Notes: a model not told the origin generated them from the letters alone. A stretch of DNA of 64,000 nucleotides from Apostichopus japonicus (GCF_037975245.1 NC_092572.1:28567989-28631988); one strand, 5' to 3'; shown: positions 11,121 to 23,889, counted from the first letter of the stretch. Numbers and translations: made by a program.

Positions 11121-13129
11121 AACATTTCTTTCAAAAGGCCCTGGTATATACGCCTATCAAGGTACCGCTATGTAACATTTGGGCGATACATGTTTATCGA
11201 TGTTCCTCAAATACTCCCTAGGGGTTCTACCCAGGCTGCGGCCTTTGATTGTGTTGCAATATAGCAGTATTAATATCAAATGCACTCATGTCCTATAACT
11301 ACATGTCTTCTAATGAACGAAATCAAAATCTAGTTACATATGCCAAACCCTAAGATATACATTGGAACCTGCATGATTTACTAAGGAAACTATTTGTTAT
11401 TGAAAGTGGCAGGACGTAGTTTTCAACAGTTCTTCTCTATTAGGAAAATACGTCGAGCAACGAAAATAATGAAGATCAAATATAATTTAAAAACGTCCCC
11501 GTTAATGTTAATCAATAAGGGCGTGTCTTTGCTCAATCGAACATTTCGTTGGAATAATTTTTTATCGGATTCCTTGAAACTCTTGTTAATAAAATGCATA
11601 AATACGTTACTTTAGACGAGTTATTCAAAAGATGAAAAGAGAAACCCTTTCTTTCTCTTTTATCTTTAATCTCCCATCATCCATTCAATCTATCTTCTTT
11701 CATTACATACAATAGTGTGGTGTAATCGTCTTGAGGACTAAACACTATTCAAAGTAATGACAATATGAGAACATGACTCAAACGAGACCTACACACCCAA
11801 GAGCTATTAACATAAACAATATTCATAGATTAGGTCAAGTATCCATACACTACATGCAATTTAACACGACACTGACTGCAAGGTTTCAATGCGTGGTCAG
11901 TGCTAAAACACCCAGAAATACCAAATATTAAAATTAAGTTTGAATACTTAAGTAACAGCCTGACAAATTTTGTGCAAAATCTGAAAAAAGTCGGTTATAA
12001 TTTTGCAACATAAATCTAATGTCGTTGCTCCTGACATTTCCATATATTACATTTTCTGGTACCTATGCTTTCCTTCAAAGAACAATGTTTATTTAAATGA
12101 GTGGTAGCAAATACCAGTAGCAAACATTGTAGCTTACATACCTGGTAGGAGACTTTACATATAACATTGGTATACTCTGTCCTGGTGCAAGAATATTTGT
12201 AGAGTTAAAATGGGAATCAGTTTGATAAAATGTCTTTTGTTAATCTTGCCTTTTTTGTATCTGACCAATTCAAAAATATCTGTTGCACCATATTAAACTT
12301 TCTTATTACTAGTATGAAATAATCACGATTACAAGTATTGGATAATGCATACTGTAAGTAACTTTTACTTCAGATAAGAAAACATAACTTGGCAAGTTTG
12401 TTACATGATATTAACTCTGATAAGTGACAACCAAAAATATTGCGCAGGGTTGTGTCACAAACAACATGGCAGTAAAAATATTTCTAAACCATCAGTAAAA
12501 TCAGCAACTTTCCATAGTTTCCTCACGTTTGCCGGTTCAACTAAATGGAAACTTAGAATTGTATTTCTTGGCAGTTTACATATATTAAAGCTCTTCCCCC
12601 AAACCCCCGACTGTCTATTTGTCAAACTGTACAATCATTGGGAGACTGCTACGACAACACCAGCTTCATTGTTGGGTTTCATACCAACAGCCCTCATGCA
12701 GGGCTTCAAGGACTCATAATATACAGTAGCGGAAACACTTTTTGAGTTATATACTCACAGAATAATGTTTAAATAATTATAAACTGTGCGTTTATGCCTT
12801 TGACCTCTTTGTGCTAATTACCCATCATACTCAAAAATGTGTCAAGATTATATTATAATTGTATTCCGTACCTAAAGAATACATTACACCTATAAACTAA
12901 ACCAAGCTCTGTGAATATACCATCTTGCATAGATGTGTTTTGCACCTCTCAAGACTTAACAAATCATAAAACATCAAATTTTTCCACCACACCCTGTTCT
13001 TCAAATTAGCACAGAAAAAACGCCAAACTCATACATGCCTTTAATAAACAATCACCAAGTAATTACAATTGTTTTCATAATCTATACTTGTCCTGCTAAT
13101 GTCCTTTAAAGCGCTTTACAGTTACAGCA
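11121..13129. other. No gene recognised; 3' side of the ZDHHC gene
   Basis: AT-rich and low in repeats. The plus-strand open frame 12405-12719 has no domain I recognise. This region may hold distal 3' UTR or intergenic sequence of the minus-strand ZDHHC gene. Confidence 0.35.
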
Positions 13130-13545
13130 GTGTGATTATATCCTGTCTCTATCAGAAAAAGGTCACGAATTGTTCATACTGTCAGTACGAGTGTTTTGAA
13201 GCATGGTGTGATAGGACAGTATATAGTGGTACTAGCATTAGAATCAGATAAAGAGTAGGAACTGTTCATACTGTCAGTACGAGTGTTTTGAGGCATGATA
13301 TGGTGAGGCATGATATGGTAGGACAGTATAGAGTGGTACTAGCATTATAATCAGATAAAGGCTAGGAACTGTCTATACTGTCAGTACGAGCGCATTGAAG
13401 CATGATATGGTAGGACAGTATAGAGTGGTACTAGCATTAGAATCAAATATAGGTTACAAACTTTTCATTCTGTCAGTACAAGTGTTTTTAAGTATCACAT
13501 CGGTGTACAATATAGAATGGTATCAGAACAAGAAAGTTATCCCCA
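13130..13545 (+). repeat. 92-bp tandem repeat array A (about 4 units)
   Basis: The anchor CTGTCAGTAC occurs at 13179, 13271, 13378 and 13470, giving spacings of 92, 107 and 92. The 107-bp unit is longer because 'GAGGCATGATATGGT' is duplicated inside it. Each unit also has 'TAGAGTGGTACTAGCATTA'. The same unit, inverted, forms array B at 24960-25585. Confidence 0.9.
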
Positions 13546-14214
13546 CTGGCTTGAAACAGTAGATGAAGCATATATGTAGTTCAAAATTAAACTAACCATA
13601 CGAACATGCATAATCACATCATACAAAATAAAATATCTAAATTGCTCACCTTTATCTAAAAAGATCATGGAAAATATTCTGGTATACCACATACACGTAT
13701 GTTAGCAACGTTATGTAATTTAGAAGAGAGTGATTGACTTTGAGAGTTGGAGAATCAGGTTGTCTGCCTGTCCACCAACCGCTGCAAATCTGTTACAACC
13801 TTTCCATTCAAGGCAGTTGATTATGTTTCTTAAATTTTTTTTTCAAATTTTCAGCATCCTAAAACTTGCTAGTAATAACTTTTGAAACTTTCCATTTATT
13901 TCCTGAATCTCCAATTCCCAGACATTGAGTAGTGGTATTTATACAAAAATCAAATGTCTCAATGAGAAAACATAATTGTTGAAGTTGGTACATGAGTAAC
14001 CATTGTTTCACTTTCTTGCATATTTGGGGCCAGTGCTGATGATCTTTAACTAAGATTTATGAAAAGTGTGTAAAATGTCTTGGAGTATTACATTTGAGTT
14101 CAACACACTCAAACCAAAAACATGTAGCAATATATGTATTCACATTCTGCTTTCCCAAACAGTACCGTGCCAAAATAAACAGCCATATGACAGCTATGAT
14201 CTCAAGTCAGTTGC

Positions 14215-14246
14215 ACCAGGGAGTCGTTATGGAACGACTCCCTGGT
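14215..14246. repeat. Perfect 14-bp-arm hairpin with GTTATGGAAC centre
   Basis: ACCAGGGAGTCGTT, a 4-base loop ATGG, then AACGACTCCCTGGT. A related but imperfect hairpin lies at 20373-20401. Function unknown; it may be a transposon remnant. Confidence 0.85.
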
Positions 14247-14860
14247 TGGACACAACAATTCCACAAACATCCTTTACTACACAATACAGTCACCGTGCAT
14301 CGATCTGAACTCTGAAATAAAGACCTACTAAAATAATCCATAATGTCATAAATAAATGTCAACATAAGGTCTAAAAACATATTTCATATAGGATATGCAA
14401 AGAACAAAAGAGTTTGACAGCTAACCCCACCCTAGAAATGAAAGATACATATACAAATATACATTGCACTTCAAGGTGTTGAAAAACTTGCTTCAACAAA
14501 GTACTTGCATTTTTTGACGAGAAACTAACTGATTAAAAAGGTACAATGTAAAAGACAATGTATGGAGAAAGGCTTATACAGTAAATAACATTTCTGAAAA
14601 TGTCTGTTCCATTGTTATTTAAGCTGAGGACAATTCTTGGTTACATAAATCTAGAGTCTTACCGATCAACTGTTATATCGTGCTTCTTCCTTGTCAAAAG
14701 TGTATGATTTAATGATGGTTAGTTTTGTAGCTCTCAAACAAAACCAATTTTAATTAATTCATGTAAGCATCTCCCTTTAATATTGTAAAAAAGAAATTAT
14801 TATAAAGATCTTAATTGGCAACATTATGAGTTCAACCTGGTTAGCCCTGGATTGGTTTTT

Positions 14861-14887
14861 ACCCGGAAAAACGGTGATTTTCCGGGT
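14861..14887. repeat. 10-bp-arm hairpin (ACCCGGAAAA / TTTTCCGGGT)
   Basis: A perfect inverted repeat around the loop ACGGTGA in otherwise AT-rich sequence. It lies about 130 bp before the SINE copy at 15014. Confidence 0.85.
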
Positions 14888-15013
14888 ATCACATGATCTA
14901 CGAAGTATCCAAAGCTGTCTTCCTTATCTTAGCTAATAAAGCAGCTGCAGCAGAAATAAACACAATTTACCAAGGAGCTTGAGGGGTAAGGTAAGAGAGA
15001 CTTCAACTTCAAG

Positions 15014-15193
15014 GTTTTTCATCCAAGAGCAATCTACGGATTCCCATCTGAAAACACATTCTAAATGATGCCAAAAGATTCCAAATTTGAGTTAAATTGT
15101 TTAATTTGCAGCCACCCGATGTGTAAGTTGTCATCCATAAGCCCTGGCGGGTTTCTTCCTCATTTGTGGTCACTTAAGCATTGTAAAATAAAC
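15014..15193 (+). mobile_element. SINE body (same family as 45899-46162), head not recognisable
   Basis: Aligns by eye with the SINE at 45970-46130 through shared blocks: 'TTTTCATCCAAGAGCAATCT', 'AAAGATTCCAAATTTGAGTT', 'GCCACCCGATGTGT', 'ATCCATAAGCCCT.GCGGGTT' and 'TTAAGCAT'. The tRNA-like head of the other copy is not visible here, which suggests 5' truncation or divergence. Confidence 0.85.
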
Positions 15194-15523
15194 TGTTGAC
15201 AAAACTGCTCCCGAGACTTCACTGAGTAGACCCAACACTGACCTTCATAAAACAAGAAATCCATCCGGAAACTCGCAGCACAAATCACACACTTTTTTTT
15301 ACAAAACTCTATATTTGATCTTAATGAGCAAACTTGACATTGAAAATTAATGTGCATTTATCCATATCTGGAAATCCAATAACTTCTGAAAACAGGAAAC
15401 ATTACATATCTCCTTCCCTAGCATCACTTAACCCAACTATATTCCATCTAATTCCTCCTTTTTGTACACATAAAGTACACTGTGGACATTATATGACAGG
15501 GCAATATTGTGACTTAACCTACC

Positions 15524-15747
15524 AAGGTCCCAATACACCTGACCATACATGAATCCATCCTACACCTATGTAGTCTTATCATCCTACACCTTCAGTGACA
15601 AGTCTGCATCTTGCTTAGATGTTACCACTTGACTCAAGGTCCCAATGCACCTGACCATACATGAATCCATCCTACACCTATGTAGTCTTATCATCCTACA
15701 CCTCCAGTGACCAGTCTGCATCTTGCTTAGATGTAACCACTTGACTC
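15524..15747 (+). repeat. Tandem duplication, 112-bp period
   Basis: 'AAGGTCCCAAT(A/G)CACCTGA' begins at 15524 and again at 15636. The two copies are nearly identical through 'ACCACTTGACTC', which suggests a recent duplication. Confidence 0.92.
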
Positions 15748-16317
15748 CACTTAAATCTCAAAAAAGAACACAAATTGTCATTTCTAACCTGACAGCAAAG
15801 CTTCCTGACCCAACATCCTCATGTAATGATCAACCTCATAACTAAGGAATGCTCCTTACAAATTGTTAATGGGGCTCTTCAGCTACACCCAAAACCAACA
15901 GAGGGCACTGACACATCAAACCTATCTAGTTCAATTCAGTTAACTTGACAATCTGCACGATCTTTGATTGTCTCAGATCATAAAGGTACTGCAAGTTTAA
16001 TCATAGTAGTAAACACAATTTCGATCTGATAACATGCTTTGTAAGTATTAAAGTCAAACTTTTGTTTTGTTTTACACACTTTAACCTGTTCTTACTAAAG
16101 CAATTTTTGTTCGTCCAAGTGGAACCTTAACAAGACAATCACCCAGTGTATATGTACGCCAATAAATCCAGCATATTAGATTGGTTATGATTGCTTTCAA
16201 AGATGTGTATTAACAGTATAGATAACATCCACTAAGACTTATGACACCAACCGTTGTAGTTGCTGACGATCCACATTAAATACACTCAACCTCTACACAG
16301 TATTGCAACCTGTTGTC

Positions 16318-16626
16318 CATTTAAAGCAGCTTTTTGTATTTTCTATTTGCTTTCCCACCCTTTTGACATTTCCGTCAAGTTTTTTACATGAATTCATCAC
16401 AAAACAGCAAACTAAGATATTAGCCAAGTTTAATCCCCTGCCAAGAGCATTCATTGGCAAGTAATTACGGACTTCTGCAGATAACGAGTAGAGTATCCTC
16501 AGACAAATTCCTCATTTAAAATTATAAGTTAGATTTGAATAGATAAGCTAGTTATGTATGTCGTTATGCCAATCAGGCTGAGAAAATCACAGAAAAGGAT
16601 GCAAAGAGCTGCTTTAAGTACAAGAC
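16318..16626. mobile_element. TTAAAGCAGC-ended MITE, copy 1 (about 309 bp)
   Basis: The left end TTAAAGCAGCTTTTTG pairs with the right end CAAAGAGCTGCTTTAA. The interior (GACATTTCCGTCAAG, 'CAAACTAAGATATTAGCCAA', 'GATAAGCTAGTTATGTATG') matches the larger copy at 19865-20694. TTAA or TA at both ends could be the target duplication. It lies about 330 bp past the ZDHHC stop codon, so it is probably in that gene's 3' UTR. Confidence 0.82.
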
Positions 16627-16954
16627 ATAATACAAATGTGAAACTTGCTCTGGACTACAAGATAATCACAAGGTCATGAATAATCATCAGATGATCAGTG
16701 TCTTCAAAATATACCAAAGTAAATCCATTCATAAAATAACATCTTACAATAATCTGAAAGACATCAGCTTAAGTCCCTCCCTGTGAAAGTGAAGCAAAAC
16801 CTAGCTGAAACAGGTGCATCTTCCGGCATTTGTAAGTGCTTCAAACAGTGCCACGTTTTTCAGCTCGAGAGAGATTCATGTTGGCTGTTGGCTACACCTG
16901 AGGTCATCCTCTATTATCAAGTGTCAAAGTTCAAACAATTACCCAGATAAGATG

Positions 16955-17031
16955 TCATACATCATATCCAGGTGGTGTCAGTAAAGGGTATCTGGTGGTA
17001 CGGCAAGGTAACAACCAACAGTAAATAGGAC
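16955..17031 (-). CDS. ZDHHC3-like: ZDHHC3-like exon 9 (C-terminus and stop)
   Basis: The strong acceptor CCTGTTTTCTTTCAG precedes PIYCWLLPCRTTRY and a tail ending PPGYDV, then TGA. WLLPC matches the conserved hydrophobic tail segment of Dnz1-type enzymes. Tyr-Asp-Val at the end could be a class II PDZ ligand (inference). Confidence 0.92.
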
Positions 17032-17668
17032 CTGAAAGAAAACAGGATACCATAACATATAAACAGAATGACAGTTTCAAGCTCCGGGTAGAAAGGCAAG
17101 GAAGGCATCAGACAGGTGGGTGACAAACCGGTTGAACACCGAAGAGTAGTCAGCCCTTAGACTAATAGGGGCTGTGATTGTAGTAAAGCATGAAGACTTG
17201 CAAAATCTTTGCATGGAAACGTTTCCTCCTGGTCCACCAATCCTACCACACACAACAATAATTTAGACGTCTTGACTTACTGTGACACTAGTGTGCGTGC
17301 AATGAAGGCAGGGGTGTGGAGAGAGAAAGGGGACAAATATGCAGGCATCTGACAAAACATGTATTATGTAAAATGGGAAAGAAGTGTTCTCGTTTTCAAA
17401 TATTTATTGCAGTTGTTTGCTTTTATTTTGAACATGATTACTGTCTGTAATGTACATTTGTTTTTCAAATGCCAAAATGTTTCTTAAATACTGAAGCTCT
17501 TAAAAAGGTCTGATGTTGCAACTGGTTTCAGTGAAAGACTGTTAACAATCTTTGGAAATCCGAAAAGAAACCAACGAGAAAGTAAAAGGTTTCAGGTCCT
17601 AGTGGCTTTGTGATGACATCACAGATTTACAAAGTGAAAGCTCCCAGACACAACATTTAAACAAGGAT

Positions 17669-18003
17669 ACTCCCAAATATCTTCTGTTTGAGTTGTTCTT
17701 TACAAAGATGATTTTCATACCAGCCCAAGATGATGATTGTGTTTGTGTCCTCTTCCTGACATTGAAGGAGAAGACTTTAAACCTATGATGTCTCACAGAT
17801 ATTTCCTGTTTGAGATGTTCTTCCCAAAGATGACTGTCATGTCAGCCAAAGAGGATGGTTAGTTTTGTGTCCTCTTTCAGACATTGAAGGAGAAGACTTT
17901 AAACCTATGATGTCTCCCAGATATTTCCTGTTTGAGATGTTCTTCCCAAAGATGACTTTCATATCAGCCAAAGATTACGGTTGTGTTTGTGTCCCCTTTA
18001 ATG
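17669..18003 (+). repeat. Tandem repeat, 122-bp period, about 2.7 units, in ZDHHC intron 8
   Basis: The block 'ATTTCCTGTTTGAGATGTTC' begins at 17803 and 17925, with a diverged first copy near 17680 (ATCTTCTGTTTGAGTTGTTC). Each unit continues through 'GACATTGAAGGAGAAGACTT'. The last two units are about 90% alike by eye. Confidence 0.9.
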
Positions 18004-18238
18004 ACATTTTAGGACTGCTTTAACACTCCAAGTTCATAAATCATGACATACTTGCACCTTAAGAACTACAAGGTTTATAGAGTAATTCAGACTAGTTTCA
18101 GATCAAACATTACATCGTCTTGAGTTTCTCCCTGGAGTCCTAATGATATGATATGACTGATCTTCTAATATTATTAGAGAATCTTGCTACATCCTCACAT
18201 ATTAAACTACTTAAAGCAAGTCTAGGTACAAGCCTTAC

Positions 18239-18353
18239 CTTTACCAAAGACTTCTCTCAGTAGTTGCATCGTTGTTTTTTCTGTTTTTTCTTTGATACCA
18301 CCTTTATGCTGCACCTGCTCTACTGCTGTCTCATCATCAAAGATGGCCGACAT
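18239..18353 (-). CDS. ZDHHC3-like: ZDHHC3-like exon 8 (TTxE-like motif)
   Basis: Encodes MSAIFDDETAVEQVQHKGG, a basic stretch, and LLREVFGK. D-E-T-x-x-E-Q sits where the TTxE motif contacts the active site in DHHC structures. 'VFG' plus a following Pro/Trp-rich tail is characteristic of the ZDHHC3/7/Dnz1 group. The acceptor is ATGCTTCAG and the donor GTAAGG. Confidence 0.95.
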
Positions 18354-19563
18354 CTGAAGCATAAAAAGATGAGCAGCATAAATCAATTATGAAGAAAAAA
18401 CTGACTCTCCAAACTGGTGTTATAAGCTCACACTTAGTTTGAACCTTCAATCAAATATAAACAATGTTTGCCCTGATTCGTATAAAGCAAATGTGGTTAA
18501 GGTCTTCGTTTTACCTGCTACCAAATTGTTGTAACAGACAAAGTCATTTTCTCTGAACTGTGCCATATATTATCAAGGTTTTCTCTTAATGTGGTGATAT
18601 TAATGGACAATTGATGCTCACTACATATTTGCTTTCACTATCATACATATGCTATAATGGAAATATGTTGTACCAAGTCACAACTCCAGTCAATAAGTTC
18701 CCAAAGTGAAGTGACTCAAACAAATTTGTGGAGTTCTTCACTTATGAATCTTAGCCGTTCTTGGAGACAACATATTGATTTAAGTCACAAATATTAATGC
18801 TACCTCTAATCTCACTCAACATTAAACTGAAATTACTTCTTATAATAATCAAAAATATAGAAATAGGAGAGTTTGTACGCATTAAGGATTCTACAGTAAC
18901 TGTAATTGTCCCACACATTCATGTTGGTCAAGTTTATAATACTAACAGGTGAAGGGAGGGGCATATGGTACTGATTTGTGTGCTTAGATAAGGCTCATAA
19001 AAGGAAGGGGATGGGAGGGATATAATATAAGGACACTTTGTGAAATCAGAGTTTCTGCATGTCTCAAATGTGTTGAATATGCCATGGCTTTTATTGGATT
19101 TGGCATATAAATGATACAATATGTTACAGCTGTGAAGGTATTTAATTGAAACATTTTAATCTAGCTCATAAACGATTTAACCTACCTCATAAAATGTTAC
19201 CATCACTGCCCTGTTCGCATGGCACGATGTACCTCAACTAGACAGACTCATAGCTGACAGGAAACAGGAACTGTTAGCAGCCACAAAAACATGCAACTCA
19301 CCTTATGGAACCAGATCAGCTAGTATGGGGGTAAGGTTAAATATAATGTAGGCAGTTTATGGTCATGAGTACCACACACTTTCACTAAAGCACACCCTTC
19401 CTATTTCCTTCTAAACAAACTTGAGATTAACCAAAAGAAAAAGGACAGAATAATTTCATAACCAACTTGGACTGTGAGTTTAATATGTGATGATCTTGTG
19501 ACCAGTTTCATATACTTTTCATTCCAGATAATTATCTTGATTTGCTTTCATGATATGTCTTAC

Positions 19564-19636
19564 CTGGTCACAGCCTATTGCACAGACAAAGAGACCAAAG
19601 AGAAGTGCCAGGACGATCAGAACAATAGTGTGAGCT
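19564..19636 (-). CDS. ZDHHC3-like: ZDHHC3-like exon 7 (TM4)
   Basis: Encodes AHTIVLIVLALLFGLFVCAI and then GCDQ, the fourth membrane helix. The acceptor is TTATTCACAG and the donor GTAAGA. The phase fits exon 6 (AT+A = Ile185) and exon 8 (phase 0). Confidence 0.93.
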
Positions 19637-19864
19637 CTGTGAATAATCAGGAAAAAGGGGTAAAGATGTTAAAATAGGCAGCAATGCTACAGAATCTCAA
19701 TCCTAATGATGAACTTATACTTTCATGCTTATCATTTTTTAAGACAGGTATTACAAAGTTATTTAAGGCCTGTTTGCTAACAGACATTTCCATTGCAGAA
19801 TATAAAGTTACAAAAGCGATTACAAAACACAAGGCTAAACTTAGCAAGATAAAATCTTATTTTA

Positions 19865-20694
19865 CTTTAAAGCAGCATTTTGCGTTGGGTCGCTTTTTTC
19901 CACCTTTTTAACATGTGCATCAATTTTTTTACATGTATCAATCATAAAACACCAACTAAGATACCATCCAAGTTTCACCCTGCCAAGAGCGTTAATTAGG
20001 GAGTAATTAACGATTTATGTAGATAACGAGTACAAGTGTCCTCGACAAAGTTTTCATATCTCCAAATCCACTAGTTTGAATTCCACCAATCAGTGAATAG
20101 TTTGTTTATTCATGAGCATTTTGCGTCTGGTCGCCGTTTTCTACTCTTTTGACATGTCCATCAAGTTTTTCACATACATCAAATCACAAAACAGCAAACT
20201 AAGATATTAGCCAAGTTTTTCCCTGCCAACAACGTTAGTTGGCGAGTATTTCACATACAAAATTAATCGCATTCAGTTCCCCAAACCCACTAGTTTGAAT
20301 TCAACCAATCAGAGATGCAGGTTTAGTTATGAGCCGTTGCTAAAAATAGATTCAAGACTTTGCGTTGGTACAACCATGGAGTTGTTATGCAACTCCCTGG
20401 TACAACTGCCATATAGACTGTACACAAATCAAGCGTGGTGTTATATTACGTATCTGTCAATGACGTTCGTACTATAGTGTTTAAATATTCATATTATGGG
20501 CGAGGTTTATTGGGTTCCCAACGGAAAATATCTTGGAGAACAACAAAGTTGAAAGTTGCAAATTTTTCGACTTTTATGCCACCATTTGAAGTAAAATATA
20601 AATAGATAAGCTAGTTATGTATGTTGTTATGGCATAGTGGAATCAGTGAGGTTGAGAAAAATCATAGAAAAGGACGCAAAATGCTGCTTTAAAG
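19865..20694. mobile_element. TTTAAAGCAGC-ended element, copy 2 (about 830 bp), in ZDHHC intron 6
   Basis: The left end CTTTAAAGCAGCATTTTGCG has an exact inverse at the right end (20675-20694). The element contains a partial internal duplication: the 'GCATTTTGCGT' module with the 'ACTAAGATA..' body starts at about 19876 and again at 20116. A hairpin at 20373-20401 lies in its second half. TTAA/TA target duplications fit. No transposase ORF. Confidence 0.88.
20373..20401. repeat. Hairpin related to 14215-14246
   Basis: ACCATGGAGTTG, loop TTATG, CAACTCCCTGGT. One mismatch in 12-base arms. The GTTATG centre and GGAGT arm are shared with 14215-14246, 6 kb away. Confidence 0.8.
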
Positions 20695-23169
20695 TCAGTC
20701 CCAACAAACAAAAGTCATTCTGTACAGACCACTGCTCACTGACAGGACCACTTTGAAAAATTCATATGATATTCCATTTGTATTATATTGTTCGATCTAT
20801 GTCCCATTCAAGCAACAATTTTCTTTTTCCAGATTACAATGGAAGTTGTCTCAACTGTGTTACAGTAGCTCTGTGGATATATCCATGGCTTTGCTGCCAG
20901 CTAAGGAATCTCTCAGCCACTTGCAGGCTAAGTGGTATCACTGTCACACCAGCACAGTCTGTTATATCAGCATTGTTACGGACGCAGGATTCTAATGGCG
21001 GGATGCAATGTTTTAGCCACGGACGCAAAACCTTCAAACTGCTTGCCTCCGGGCAGACACAAACTTTTGTATTAGATAAACAAACCCCAAGTACACACAC
21101 TCACAACTAGGTCTATGAAAAATACAACAAAAAACATTTTTCAATGAACATCTTTCTGTCTTTCTTTAAAATAAACCAAAATTTCTTCCAATCCTACAGA
21201 TGATCGAATTTAATTGAAAACAAATCAATCATAACAATCGACCAGCAAGTTACAGAGTTAAAAACATTTCCATTACAGAGATGTTCATGCTAAAAATAGT
21301 CCATGATGCTCTTCCCTTGATACGATTGGCTAATAGTCCCTTACACATCGTCTGCAGACATTCATGCATGAAGTGCTCAATGAACACAAAGTATGCAACT
21401 ACAGTACTTATAACACTACTTTTCCCCTGTGTAGAGATAGCGAAGTTTGTGCTATGGGTTATCATATAATCATAATATACAAATATAACGTTAGGCCTTG
21501 TTGTCACATACAGTATGTACGTTTCGACAACAAGGGCTCGTGGTACAAAGATGCACTTGAATTGTTTCTGAGACTATCACCTAATATTTGAATCTTTGTT
21601 TTGATCAGGAAATGTTATGAGTTGAGAATCTATCAATTTTGTGGGGAGCTTAACATCTCTGATACTGAAAGGGAACTTTTTCATCTCAGAGTATGTTTGT
21701 GCTCTCCGCAAGGTGAGTTGCTAATGTAAAATGTACGTTCATACCACAGTAGTTTCTTTGCTGCAAACTTTTTCGCTGTCTCTTTGACCATGTGCTTCAA
21801 AACTTTTTTGGTGCAACGTTCATGTGTAAACTACTGTACTTCAAGCATCATGAAAAGTAGCCATTGAAGTTTTTTTTTAATCACCATTGTGTAAAAACTG
21901 ATTTACGTAGGCCTACTGTAATTTTCGCTGAGCTGGTTGTTTTCAAACAAGACATATCGCCCAGGGTCAGCTTTTGAGGATTTGCACATGTGTAGTACAG
22001 TAGTTGAAACTCCAAAGTTCGAACAGGCCTATGTACATACAGCAGTGAACTGTATAATGTAGCGAGAGAGATATGCACACTGTATGTACAGGGATGTTGA
22101 AGAGTTGGTTGTCGCTGCAAGGTAAAAGCATGTAGCTGCTACTCAAGTTTGCGAGTAAGGAAATACAAGGGTGGTTGAAAGCGTGGCTGGATGGTGAAAA
22201 TCTGTTAAAAGGGCAGGGTGGGCGAAAGGAGTGGCAGGGCGGGCTGCCCCTGTAAAACAGCGAAGCTAGGGCACTTGGCCATATGCCTTATATATTGTAT
22301 AGAACAGTCAATATGGTATAGACAGTGATACGATCGCATCTATCTACAACTACGCTATTAAATTTAGGACATTCAAGAAAAGCAATTGGTGTTCGATTGG
22401 GATGCAAAACATGTTTTGGGGGACTTGCGTCCCTGGGACAAAAACTTTTTTGCTCTAGTAACATAATTGTTCCTTCAATTGTATCAGCCGCTCTCTGAAC
22501 TTCAGATGCACAACATCCTTCGTTTATCTCTTTAAGTGCATTTTAGAATGAAGGGTGGTTACTGTATGACTGTGAGTGCAAAGATGCACTCAATAACAGG
22601 GCTTGACATAAGCCTCAAAAAGAGTATGGCAAAAATGCCATTCATAGTTTCCAATTGTGAAGGGCATGACCACAAATGGGAAGGGCATGCAAACATGTTA
22701 ATCAAATATCATACATCGAGTATGAATGAAGGATTGTGTGGGGTGCTTTAATCCAAGGTTTGTGCATTTCTTTTTGAAAGTGTTTGTTAAAAAATAAAGG
22801 CCCTTATATAGCGTGTTATTTTGGATGTTTTTTTTTATAACCGAGCGTGTAAGAGTATGTACATGGCCTAGGCTATGCCAATTGAATGAATGACATTGAC
22901 AGTCTCGTAATTAAGTGCATTGAACCATAGATGAACTATTGAGGAAAATCCTGGCAGTAGTTTCAATATCAAGATTCATGTTGCAACACCACTGGTTGTG
23001 TGAAATTTACACTACCGCACAACTCTAGTTGAACATTCATGGCAAATAAGCTAGTCTTCTGTGGGAAAACCTGAGTAGAGTTTTAGGTTGTACCACATGA
23101 TTTTTGTTCGTATCGTCTTATCAACAGAACATGTATGAAATACATACAAGGCTCAATGTTGGAGTTACC

Positions 23170-23570
23170 ATCTTTTCAAATTCATCAGACTTTAACCACT
23201 GTTGACTTCAAATAACCTACACAGAAAACATCTGAGTTCTTTTACTTGAAAAAGCTCATCCACTTGGAGTTCATCAAACTTCTACTTTGTGAGTTAACAT
23301 GTTTCACAAGGTTGATAGACTTTGAGCTCTGTTAACCTCAAATGAACTTCAGGTTTTTGAGTTATCATGCTTACAGTGTTTTCAGACTTTTGACCTCTGT
23401 TGACCTTTGACTTACACAGAAAACAATAGGTTCTTCTAAATAATAAGTCACATCTACAACCCAAATATGAAGTTCACCCATCATATAGTTTTTGAGTTAT
23501 CATGTTTACAAGTCAAGGTGTCACACACCCACAACACACATGCCATCACCATTCCATAGATTCCTGTTTG
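23170..23570. repeat. Dispersed repeat family with DR1-like sites, copy 3, in ZDHHC intron 6
   Basis: Repeated 'GAGTTATCATGTTTACA', 'CAGACTTTTGACCTCTGTTG', TGACCTTTGACTT (23401-23413) and 'AAATATGAAGTTCACCCATC'. It ends in a CA-rich stretch with 'ACACATGCCATCACCATTCC'. Two to three internal units. Confidence 0.8.
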
Positions 23571-23700
23571 CCTCTTGTGAGGAATCAAAACTTGGGTAAA
23601 TTAACTACTTTTAGAAATCTCTCTGAGATTGCAAAGAATCTTTGGTCACAACAGGAATGCTTGAAACACATCCCATTCTGGGAGAAAACCTAAAATTACC

Positions 23701-23729
23701 CCCCACCCCCCCCCCCCCCAAAAAAAAAA
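23701..23729 (+). repeat. Poly-C directly followed by poly-A
   Basis: A C-run interrupted once, then about 10 A residues. A similar C-then-A junction is at 61315-61337. The reverse T-then-G form appears near 48795-48838 and 60359-60377. Confidence 0.95.
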
Positions 23730-23889
23730 GTTGATTTCGCTTGAACCTCTAGTCTTTTGGTGTTTACTTCAATACTTTTGTATCAGTTTAATACAAATAT
23801 TGCAAGTTTGAGGAAGTTCAATAGCTATGAGGGAACAGTAAACCAGCTTTTAAGAGACCGAATGTTCATCTGGGGGAAAAAGTACTTAC

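Noticed and set aside
19197-19282. Minus-strand segment between ZDHHC exons 7 and 8 with acceptor-like and donor-like edges and one open frame
   Set aside because: Exons 7 and 8 already join in phase 0 into the family-conserved 'CDQ-x3-IFDDETAVEQ' region. Adding this segment would break the family alignment.
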